From JBBIRG01 sp964410965 (lineage in GTDB: Bacteria; CLD3; SB21; JBBIRG01), in assembly GCA_964410965.1 (NCBI GenBank), contig CAYPIY010000009.1, positions 121,979 to 185,978 of the forward strand: DNA of 64,000 nt, written 5' to 3'. Position 1 is the stretch's first letter. The number at the start of each line of letters is the position of its first letter. Of this stretch, positions 9,389 through 16,339 are shown piece after piece. Position numbers and translations under genes: made by a program. The notes beneath the pieces were generated by a model that made no database searches, had not been told where the DNA came from, and saw nothing but the letters and a program-made list of their open reading frames with translations.

Positions 9389-10768
9389 TCAAACAGGGTT
9401 TTCAACCGGGTCGCCGAACAGGGTATGCCCCCCGGTTCCCGTAATACGGACTTTCACATAATCCCCGATCCTGAAATTCCGGTCCGGGACAATCACGGTT
9501 TGGTATTTTCCGGTCCGTCCCGCAAATTCGAGTTCCGATTTTTTACTGATTTCCTCGATCAGGATTTCCGTTTCCTTTCCGGTTTCCTGCTGCAGTATGG
9601 AATGGGATATGCCCCGCTGAAGCTCAATCAGAGCGGTTATTCTCCTGCTTTTTTCTGCCTGAGGAACGTCGTCCGTCATGCTGAACGCTTTGGTTCCGGG
9701 CCGCGGGGAATAAATAAACGTGAATGCAGCGTCATAACGCACATTGCGGAACAGGTCCAGGGTGGATTCAAAATCCTCTCCGGTTTCGCCCGGAAAACCC
9801 ACGATCACGTCGGTCGTGATAGCTACATCATGAATGATGTCCCTGATCCGGTGAACCAGTTCCAGGTAGGATTCACGCGTATAGGAACGGTTCATCAGGC
9901 GAAGGATGCGGTTTGACCCTGACTGAACGGGAAGATGTATGTGCTTGCAGATGTTATCGCGCGCGTCGATCAGTCGGATGAGTTCAACGGACAGGTCCTT
10001 CGGATGCGGCGAAGTGAAGCGGATACGCCTCACTCCATCGACATCGCTGACCGCTTCCAGGAGCCGGACAAAATCTTGTCCTTCATCATTGTAGGAATTG
10101 ACATTCTGGCCCAGCAGGCCGATTTCCGTGATCCCTTTATCCACGGCAGTCCGGACCTCCTCCACAATCGACCGCAGGGACCGGCTCCTTTCCCGGCCCC
10201 TCGTATAGGGAACCACACAGTAGGTGCAGAAATTGTCGCATCCCCGCATGATAGCGATCCAGGCCGAAGTCGCGTTGAACCGTATCGGTGAAAGATCTTC
10301 GTACAGTTCTTCCCTCGACAATTCCGTGTCGATCCACAACGGCTGTTCATCACCGGATGGCTTGACGGGCTTAAAGGCCTCGCTGCACGTTAAGGACTTT
10401 TTCTCGATGCTTCTGACCATCTGCGGGATTTTCCGGTAGGAATCCGGGCCGAGAATAAGGTTCACGAAAGGCCGTTTGGAGTGGATCTCCTCCTCCAGGT
10501 TCCGGGCCATGCAGCCGACGACCCCGACGATCAGGTCCGGTTTTATTTTTTTCAGACGCCTGAACCGTGACAATTGTCCCCAGACCCTTTGTTCAGCGTT
10601 TTCCCGGACTGAACACGTGTTGACGAAGATCGCATCGGCGTCTTCCGGCGAATCCACCAGTTCGTATTCCATATTCTGCATCAGGCCGGCGATCAGCTCT
10701 GAATCGTACACGTTCATCTGGCAGCCGTAGGTTTCGATGTATACTTTTTTTCCGGGATTCATAACCAT
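9389..10768 (-). CDS. miaB: tRNA-2-methylthio-N6-dimethylallyladenosine synthase MiaB
   Basis: The 459-residue protein has all three MiaB parts. The N-terminal MTTase domain starts KVYIETYGCQMNVYDSE with further cysteines at NTCSVRE and VVGCMA. The radical-SAM core carries CDNFCTYC near residues 175-183. The C-terminal part is a TRAM-like domain (about 395-455). MiaB adds the 2-methylthio group to i6A37 of tRNAs reading UNN codons, using two iron-sulfur clusters. The start could be the first ATG (10768) or the third codon (10762); neither has a strong Shine-Dalgarno. The gene leads directly into mfd. Confidence 0.96.
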   Translation of the reverse strand: MVMNPGKKVYIETYGCQMNVYDSELIAGLMQNMEYELVDSPEDADAIFVNTCSVRENAEQRVWGQLSRFRRLKKIKPDLIVGVVGCMARNLEEEIHSKRPFVNLILGPDSYRKIPQMVRSIEKKSLTCSEAFKPVKPSGDEQPLWIDTELSREELYEDLSPIRFNATSAWIAIMRGCDNFCTYCVVPYTRGRERSRSLRSIVEEVRTAVDKGITEIGLLGQNVNSYNDEGQDFVRLLEAVSDVDGVRRIRFTSPHPKDLSVELIRLIDARDNICKHIHLPVQSGSNRILRLMNRSYTRESYLELVHRIRDIIHDVAITTDVIVGFPGETGEDFESTLDLFRNVRYDAAFTFIYSPRPGTKAFSMTDDVPQAEKSRRITALIELQRGISHSILQQETGKETEILIEEISKKSELEFAGRTGKYQTVIVPDRNFRIGDYVKVRITGTGGHTLFGDPVENPV

Positions 10769-10828
10769 GCGCCGCGATGGTTGAAATGTGCAGTCATTTT
10801 ATTGAAGATCAGGATCAATCCGCAGTCT

Positions 10829-11374
10829 TTACGCCTCCATCGCTTCGGAATCCAGGACGATGGGTTCGGTCAGGCTCAGCGCGATGCTCGAAAGCATGAC
10901 TTCAGGCCCGAGGTTGGTGATATCGCCGGATAGCAGTTTGGTTTCCACATTTGCGTACAGGGAACATGCCGCGCCTTTCTCGATGGTCAGCCCCGCGAGG
11001 CGGCCGGCGTTGGTTCCTACAAAAGTCACCTCGCCCAGCAGTTCGCTGATGACATACCCGTTGCAATGATGCAGCTGAAGATGGGCGTTAGGCGTATAGA
11101 CCGTGATCAGCGTTCCTTCGGCCGTTCCCATGGAAACGGAAGGATATATTTCCAGCGTCAGTTTCCGGCATTCGGAAGGATTCTCCAGATACATGCGAAA
11201 ATGGTTGCCGAAATGCTGCACCTGCGCGCCCAGACTGTGGGCAATTTTATCAATGTCATGAGCGGTCAGCCGGAACCGGTTTTTTTTCGGCCCGGAACGC
11301 TTTGCGGATTTCTTGCGGGTTCCTGAAGCTGATTTGCTTTTTGAATTTTTCCTGGTCGTTTTTCTGGCAGTCAT
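10829..11374 (-). CDS. Small basic-tailed conserved hypothetical protein
   Basis: This 181-residue protein has a very basic, low-complexity first 32 residues (about half Lys/Arg with Ser and Thr), then a compact mixed domain without signal peptide or membrane segment (DIDKIAHSLGAQVQHFGNH..., YPSVSMGTAEGTLITVYTPN). The tail is acidic. The basic arm suggests nucleic-acid or membrane-surface contact, but that is a guess. A Shine-Dalgarno GGGAG lies 5 bases before the ATG. It lies 18 bases downstream of the winged-helix membrane protein and 60 upstream of miaB, so it is probably in the same transcript. I do not recognise the family. Confidence 0.8.
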   Translation of the reverse strand: MTARKTTRKNSKSKSASGTRKKSAKRSGPKKNRFRLTAHDIDKIAHSLGAQVQHFGNHFRMYLENPSECRKLTLEIYPSVSMGTAEGTLITVYTPNAHLQLHHCNGYVISELLGEVTFVGTNAGRLAGLTIEKGAACSLYANVETKLLSGDITNLGPEVMLSSIALSLTEPIVLDSEAMEA

Positions 11375-11392
11375 ACGTTCTCCCGGAGGATG

Positions 11393-12835
11393 TTACCCTT
11401 TTGAATCATAAATCACATTGCCCAGGTCCTTACCCTGGATTTTTCCTGAACGGATCGCACCGGCGGTGGTCACTTCATTATGAATACGTTGGAAGGTGTA
11501 ATTAGGTTTCCCGTCATTATTTAAAATTACTTCGCCCTGGTAATCGCGCATCATCCCGTTCAGTGTCAGTTCGACCGCGGGCTGGGTTAAGACGGATTTC
11601 GGACTCAGTTCGATTTTCGGATTATGTTCCGCTGCATTGACCGCGCGCAACACCTCTTCAATCGTGGCTGAGCGGTCTGACCTCTGGAAAATGTAACGCA
11701 TGATCCTTTTGCGGATGTTCGTTGCAGACCTTTGTTTCCGCAGTCGGCGGATTCTGAACCAGCGGGCGACAGGTACCGCGAAAAACAGGATCGAAAAGGT
11801 TAAGGGTATCCAGCCCAGAACCACCTGGATCATCCGGCCGTCAAAATCCCTGATCACATCGATATCCTGATAGGAAGAGGAAAGGATGAACACCGCAAAG
11901 ACCAGATTGAACAGGTTCATGAACATGACCCCGGCGTTCCTTCCGGCCGTATTGCCGGTTAAGGGATATTCCGGCTCGTATTCGTCCCAGTAATACTCGA
12001 TCTTGCCGCCTTCCATCTGGCCCAGGCTGCGGGTGATCTCATGGAACTGTCCGTAAACGACACCATCATCGGAGATCACGGGATCGCCCTTGAACCGCGA
12101 CAGGCATTCGGAGAAAAACGCATCCGCCTTTTCATACGTCATACCGGCCAGCATCACCATCTCTCCCGGAGTGATGATCCCTTTCGACGTCCTCAGGTAC
12201 GCGGCGACTTCCTTCTCGTTATTCAGCGGGTCAATGTTCACGCGCGGCGGACCGAATACGAAATCATATACCGAGGAAATGAAATTTTTCTTGTTTTCAT
12301 TGAGAACGGATTTGTTCGGTTCATACCGCTTGTACGAGTACCCGTCTTTTCCCGTCCGGTAACCGATCGTGGATGTGGCTGTTCGCCACTGAAAAATGGA
12401 GATGAATATCCGGAAGAGCCCGTCAAGCTTGACCGGGGAGCGTCCCTTGCTGTCGCCCTTGGAGGAAGCCGCGACGATCAGCGCGAGGAGCAGGATCATG
12501 AATATCGTGAAATAGACCACCAGAGTGACGGCAATCCAGATTTTGAACAGGACCGTGAAAATTTTCCAGCACCACTCGCCGGCTTGTGCCAGGATTTCTT
12601 TCACGGATTTCGCGCCGCGCCTCTGAAGATTCGTTCCGAATGAGTAGATCAGGTCTCCCTGATCGGTCGCTTTCAGTCGGCATACGTACTTTCCCATCAT
12701 TTCATCCAGGGCGACCCGCGCTTCCTCGATGGACAACCCGGTCACGGCGGCCGCATCGGTCAGCGTGAAACTTCCCTTGAATGCCTTCAATTTTCCTTCT
12801 AACAGTCTGACCGCTTCATCGGTTTTCATGATCAT
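11393..12835 (-). CDS. Membrane protein with three winged-helix-like segments
   Basis: The 480-residue protein has two pairs of hydrophobic segments (about 85-125 and 295-355). Between and around them are three soluble segments that look alike. They are residues 5-70 (FTLTDAAAVTGLSIEEARVA ending GDLIYSFG), about 205-270 (GIITPGEMVMLAGMTYEKA ending DDGVVYGQF) and about 375-455 (ATIEEVLRAVNAA ending DGKPNYTF). Each reads as helix-turn-helix followed by a beta wing ending in a G-x-x-Y motif. Similar N-terminal segments occur in uncharacterised membrane proteins of other phyla, as I recall; function is unknown. The start may be the third codon (ATG at 12829) with GGGAC upstream. It is first in the miaB-mfd direction and has a promoter-like site upstream. 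Confidence 0.82.
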   Translation of the reverse strand: MIMKTDEAVRLLEGKLKAFKGSFTLTDAAAVTGLSIEEARVALDEMMGKYVCRLKATDQGDLIYSFGTNLQRRGAKSVKEILAQAGEWCWKIFTVLFKIWIAVTLVVYFTIFMILLLALIVAASSKGDSKGRSPVKLDGLFRIFISIFQWRTATSTIGYRTGKDGYSYKRYEPNKSVLNENKKNFISSVYDFVFGPPRVNIDPLNNEKEVAAYLRTSKGIITPGEMVMLAGMTYEKADAFFSECLSRFKGDPVISDDGVVYGQFHEITRSLGQMEGGKIEYYWDEYEPEYPLTGNTAGRNAGVMFMNLFNLVFAVFILSSSYQDIDVIRDFDGRMIQVVLGWIPLTFSILFFAVPVARWFRIRRLRKQRSATNIRKRIMRYIFQRSDRSATIEEVLRAVNAAEHNPKIELSPKSVLTQPAVELTLNGMMRDYQGEVILNNDGKPNYTFQRIHNEVTTAGAIRSGKIQGKDLGNVIYDSKG

Positions 12836-12858
12836 AGTCCCGTTTTTTGGTTGTGCTA

Positions 12859-12886
12859 AATTTATTATTTTTTAGTGTAAATTCAA
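12859..12886 (-). promoter_or_regulatory. Possible promoter of the minus-strand miaB-mfd-CHAT gene run
   Basis: Minus strand: TTGAAT (12881-12886), 16 bases, TAAATT (12859-12864), 23 bases before the first start codon. It is a modest sigma70 match in an AT-rich divergent intergenic region; the other divergent promoter starts only 43 bases away. Confidence 0.4.
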
Positions 12887-12928
12887 CAACAAACATCAAT
12901 AATTTGCGGTACGGCGGAAAATTTTCAC

Positions 12929-12957
12929 TTGACTTTTTATGATGGTTGTCATAGTAT
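12929..12957 (+). promoter_or_regulatory. Sigma70-type promoter of the cobalamin-controlled transcript
   Basis: TTGACT (12929-12934) and TAGTAT (12952-12957) are separated by exactly 17 bases. Transcription would start within a few bases of the first paired strand of the riboswitch (12960), which is what a riboswitch promoter should look like. Confidence 0.75.
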
Positions 12958-13158
12958 GAGGCAGGTCTTTGATAAATAAAAGTTCAGGTGTCCCGGCTGG
13001 ATCGGGATGAAAAGGGAATCGCGTGAGATCCGCGAACTGCCCCGCAACTGTAAGTCTGATCCGCAAAAGCGGATGAAGTCTTTAATCACGCCCGTCACTG
13101 TCCCGGCTTCCCGGGACGGGAAGACATTAAAGATCAGATAAGTCAGGAGACCTGCCTG
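12958..13158 (+). promoter_or_regulatory. Cobalamin riboswitch aptamer
   Basis: The conserved parts of the adenosylcobalamin aptamer are present in order. GGGAATCGCGTGAGATCCGCG is split around 13015-13034. The core CTGCCCCGCAACTGTA is at 13037-13052. The closing B12 box AGTCAGGAGACCTGCC is at 13141-13156. The ends pair: GGCAGGTC (12960-12967) with GACCTGCC (13149-13156). The element lies between a promoter and a terminator, immediately upstream of a TonB receptor gene. In this family cobalamin binding normally turns expression off. Confidence 0.96.
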
Positions 13159-13185
13159 GACGGTTCTGTCAATCCTTCGCGGGAA

Positions 13186-13226
13186 GGTAATGACGTGGTT
13201 TCCTTAGGGAAATTTCCGTTGTTACC
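13186..13226 (+). promoter_or_regulatory. Predicted antiterminator hairpin of the cobalamin riboswitch
   Basis: GGTAATGACG (13186-13195) can pair along its full length, with two G-U pairs, with CGTTGTTACC (13217-13226). An inner helix TTTCC/GGAAA forms between them. The 3' strand uses ACC at 13224-13226, which is also the foot of the terminator stem, so the two structures exclude each other. This is the expected on-state fold; it is inferred by eye, not by folding software. Confidence 0.65.
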
Positions 13227-13250
13227 TCACTCCAAAAGTGAGGTTTTTTT
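13224..13250 (+). terminator. Riboswitch terminator that also holds the ribosome-binding site
   Basis: ACCTCACT (13224-13231) pairs with AGTGAGGT (13237-13244) over a 5-nt loop, followed by a run of seven T ending at 13250. The next base is the ATG of the receptor gene. The only Shine-Dalgarno candidate, GAGG (13240-13243, 7 bases before ATG), lies in the 3' arm of the stem. The hairpin could therefore block both elongation and translation. Confidence 0.85.
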
Positions 13251-15185
13251 ATGAAAATCGTTTATGCCCTGTTCGCTCTGTTACCGGCAATTTCCCCTCC
13301 TGTATTTTCGCAGGACACCCTTGCCCCAAAAGAATACCATTTCAAGGAAGTCGTCGTCACCGGAATCCGTACCGACTGGCAGATCTATGAAACCTCGCGG
13401 ATCCGCGAATTCATTGACGACCGGCTTGTGGGCTCTGTTCAGCAGAACCAGTTTGTCAACATGCTCAACCTCGCGACGGGCATTGATATCAAGGATTACG
13501 GGACCTCCCAGAGCCTGAAAACCCTGTCTGTCCGCGGATCCTCGTCGGAACAGGTGCTGATCCAGCTCAACGGCGTGCCGGTTTACTCGCCCGCTTCCGG
13601 CGCGATCGACGTAAGCCTCATCCCGATGGACCATGTGAAACTGATTGAGATCGACCGGGGCACCGGTTTCTCCGGGCTCGGAAACAGCGCCATCGGCGGC
13701 GCCATCAACCTGACCACCGGCCCCCAGTACCCGATGAAAAAATTCTACAATGAATTCCTTGTCGCGCTTTCTTCGTTCGATCACAGGCGCGCGCAATGGC
13801 ACAATCACTGGAACATCCTCGGATGGCAGACCTCTACGTCGTTCACGAAAGATTTCCAGCCCGACAGCAGTTACCAGGTCAACGACCCGTATTCGGGATC
13901 CAAAGTGTACCGTGTCCATACCCAGTCCGGCCGCACGTCCGTTACAAACCAGGTCCGGAAAAAAATCGGTTTCTTTGAACTGAATCTGACAAACCTTTAC
14001 ACGAACCGGAGCAGCCAGGTTCCGAATTCCATCGACAACAACCGTTCGGCCCTTTCCGGAGCCAGTCAGGATGACCGTTTGTGGATTCTACAGCCCAGGG
14101 TCCGTTACCGGTCGAATCCCCTGACGGATATCACTCTGACCGGATCGTACCAGTTTACCGGACTCGAATACAAAAATTCATTAAGCGGCATTCATTCGGA
14201 GATTACGACAAAGTACATCTATTTCAACGCTGAGGCGGAGCAGAAATGGTCCCCGTTCATCGGGACCTCGGCCGGTTATTCCGCGGGATTCGCGAACGCG
14301 GAAGGACAGATGCTCAGAAACGCAGAGTCAAGGGACCACTGCCTGTACGCGAATTCGGCCATCCTGATTCCGATATATTTTATCCGTATCTTTGACCGGC
14401 TGTCCTTATATCCGTCGGTCCGTTACGATCACTTCAGCGAGTACAGCGATGTCCTGACCGTTCACGGCGGATTTGTGCTCGGACGGTACCTGGACGGAAC
14501 GACGTATCTGCTGAAGGGATCGGCGGGAAACAACCATCGTGTCCCGACGTTCAACGAACGGTACTGGAACGGCGACGGAGGCATCGGCAACCCGTCAATA
14601 AGGCCGGAACGGTCTTTTTCCGTCAACGGCGGTTTCACGCTGATCCGTGACTTTGAAAAATTCGGGACGGTGCAGTCCGAAATCAACGCATTTCATAGCC
14701 GCACAGACCGGAAGATCATCTGGGAAACCGGTGTCATTCAGCCGGGCCTGATATCGCCCGTGAACCTGTACCAATCCCGTTCCGCGGGCTGGGAATTCCT
14801 GACCACCTGGGCCTGGGACTCCCTTACCTGCCGGTTCAGTTTCGTGCGGAATTTATCGGAGGACATCAGCAACCCGGAACCGAGGCGTATCCCCTATTCC
14901 CCGCTGTACGTGTTTAAATTCAGCGCGCAGTGGTCCACGGAGCGGTTCATGTTCTTTCAGTCCACCCGGTACAACAGCGAGCGGTATGTCACCCTGCAGA
15001 ATACCCGTTTCCTGAAGCACTACTGGATCACCGACCTCACGGTGCAATACCGGACGGCCTTCCTGGAATCGCGGATCTTCGTCTTTGCCAACCTGAACAA
15101 TATATGGGATTCCCGGTACGAGCCCGTCGCCCTTTATCCCGGCCCGGCAAGGCTGTTTGAGATCGGGATCAAAATCGGGTACTGA
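13251..15185 (+). CDS. btuB: TonB-dependent cobalamin receptor (BtuB-like)
   Basis: The 644-residue protein has a signal peptide (ends near PVFSQ), a TonB-box-like stretch (KEVVVTGIRT), a plug domain (VLIQLNGVPVYSPASGAID..., then GNSAIGGAINL, about 40-160) and a long beta-barrel ending in an aromatic residue (ARLFEIGIKIGY). It imports a substrate across the outer membrane using TonB-ExbBD energy. The cobalamin riboswitch directly upstream makes vitamin B12 or a related corrinoid the best substrate assignment. No Btu ABC transporter genes are in the window. The start codon directly follows the terminator T-run. Confidence 0.92.
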   Translation: MKIVYALFALLPAISPPVFSQDTLAPKEYHFKEVVVTGIRTDWQIYETSRIREFIDDRLVGSVQQNQFVNMLNLATGIDIKDYGTSQSLKTLSVRGSSSEQVLIQLNGVPVYSPASGAIDVSLIPMDHVKLIEIDRGTGFSGLGNSAIGGAINLTTGPQYPMKKFYNEFLVALSSFDHRRAQWHNHWNILGWQTSTSFTKDFQPDSSYQVNDPYSGSKVYRVHTQSGRTSVTNQVRKKIGFFELNLTNLYTNRSSQVPNSIDNNRSALSGASQDDRLWILQPRVRYRSNPLTDITLTGSYQFTGLEYKNSLSGIHSEITTKYIYFNAEAEQKWSPFIGTSAGYSAGFANAEGQMLRNAESRDHCLYANSAILIPIYFIRIFDRLSLYPSVRYDHFSEYSDVLTVHGGFVLGRYLDGTTYLLKGSAGNNHRVPTFNERYWNGDGGIGNPSIRPERSFSVNGGFTLIRDFEKFGTVQSEINAFHSRTDRKIIWETGVIQPGLISPVNLYQSRSAGWEFLTTWAWDSLTCRFSFVRNLSEDISNPEPRRIPYSPLYVFKFSAQWSTERFMFFQSTRYNSERYVTLQNTRFLKHYWITDLTVQYRTAFLESRIFVFANLNNIWDSRYEPVALYPGPARLFEIGIKIGY

Positions 15186-15216
15186 TCATTACCAACCAGA
15201 AACCGGAATACAGATT

Positions 15217-16293
15217 ATGAAAATGCAATCCTGCGTAAGAATCTTTTATGCATTTCTGGGCCTTTGTACTGCCGTTTCGTGCAGGGAAGACATCAATATC
15301 CCCGCGGGCCAGATGAAACCGGAAGGGATTTACATCGTCAACGAGGGCAATTATCTCGCCTCTACGGGGGACATTTCCTTCTTCGACCCCGATTCCATGA
15401 AAGTCGTGAACAACCTTTTCCTGGGAGCGAACGGCGCGCCGGCCGGGGATGTCGTGCAGGACATGCTGGTCCACGACACGCTCGGGATCATTGCTGTGAA
15501 CAATTCGAATAAAGTACGAATCGTGAACATCCGTACTTTCAAACTCATCAGGGACATTCCGGTCACGCTGCCGAGAAGGATCGCGATGGCGGGCGCCTCG
15601 AAGGCCTATATTTCCTGCTGGGACGGACACGTCCGCATCCTGGACCTGAACACCCTGACAGTCACCGGTTCCGTGCCGGTGCCGGAAAGCTACCCGGAGG
15701 GAATCCTCGTCGCCGGCGGACTCGCGTTTGTCAGCCTTTCGGCGGGATTTGACTGGGGAGTGCAGCCGGGACAGCACAGGGAACTCGCGGTCATCAGCGC
15801 CGCGGCCGATACTCTCACGGCACGGATACCCGTCGGCTACAACCCACAGAAAATGGCCTTGTACGAAGACTGGGACAGAATTTACGTCGCCTGCGGGGGA
15901 TCGGAATTCACCGCGCCGAAAGCGCACGGGGGAATTTACATTGTGGATGTCCGGCAGTTAAGAACAGTGGATTCGATTATCACCCAGCCGGGAGAAACCG
16001 CTCCCGATACGCTATACCCTTCCGGCATCCGGATCGACAGCCGGTATTGCTATTTTATCAATCACTTCTCGGGACCCGTGACCGTATTCAACATGCAGAC
16101 CCTTTACATCACGGGAAAAATCCCCGGCGACCATTACGGACTGGCCGTGGATCCTTATCACGGGCTGATCCTGACGACCACCCCTTCGGCGGACGGGAAA
16201 CTGAAAGTGTACAACCCGTCGCTGGAATTGTTGGTCGAATTATCCGTCGGAGAATATCCCTCCACGATTGTTTTCAGGTACAGGGAAAATTAA
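15217..16293 (+). CDS. BtuG-like beta-propeller surface lipoprotein
   Basis: I chose the ATG at 15217 because it gives a clean lipoprotein signal (MKMQSCVRIFYAFLGLCTAV then SC); an upstream in-frame start at 15157 would overlap the receptor gene and bury that signal. The mature protein (about 335 residues) is a chain of YVTN/DUF5074-type beta-propeller blades (SFFDPDSMKVVNNLFLG..., VRILDLNTLTVTGSVPVPES, IYIVDVRQLRTVDSI). Bacteroides BtuG proteins have this form. They are lipid-anchored propellers next to BtuB that capture B12 at the cell surface with very high affinity. Position right after the riboswitch-controlled receptor supports the same role. No strong Shine-Dalgarno is visible. Confidence 0.82.
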   Translation: MKMQSCVRIFYAFLGLCTAVSCREDINIPAGQMKPEGIYIVNEGNYLASTGDISFFDPDSMKVVNNLFLGANGAPAGDVVQDMLVHDTLGIIAVNNSNKVRIVNIRTFKLIRDIPVTLPRRIAMAGASKAYISCWDGHVRILDLNTLTVTGSVPVPESYPEGILVAGGLAFVSLSAGFDWGVQPGQHRELAVISAAADTLTARIPVGYNPQKMALYEDWDRIYVACGGSEFTAPKAHGGIYIVDVRQLRTVDSIITQPGETAPDTLYPSGIRIDSRYCYFINHFSGPVTVFNMQTLYITGKIPGDHYGLAVDPYHGLILTTTPSADGKLKVYNPSLELLVELSVGEYPSTIVFRYREN

Positions 16294-16302
16294 ATTGAAA
16301 TT

Positions 16303-16337
16303 TATTAGTTCAGCTTCCCGGGAATGCTGAATTTTTT
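16303..16337 (+). terminator. Terminator between the convergent BtuG-like and VWA genes
   Basis: TTCAGC (16309-16314) pairs with GCTGAA (16326-16331), with an inner TTCCC/GGGAA helix and one bulged T, followed by six T (16332-16337). It ends the plus-strand cobalamin transcript and lies just before the stop of the minus-strand VWA gene at 16340. Confidence 0.8.
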
Positions 16338-16339
16338 CC

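Noticed and set aside
15157..15216. Earlier start for the BtuG-like gene
   Set aside because: It lies inside the receptor gene and would hide the lipoprotein signal.
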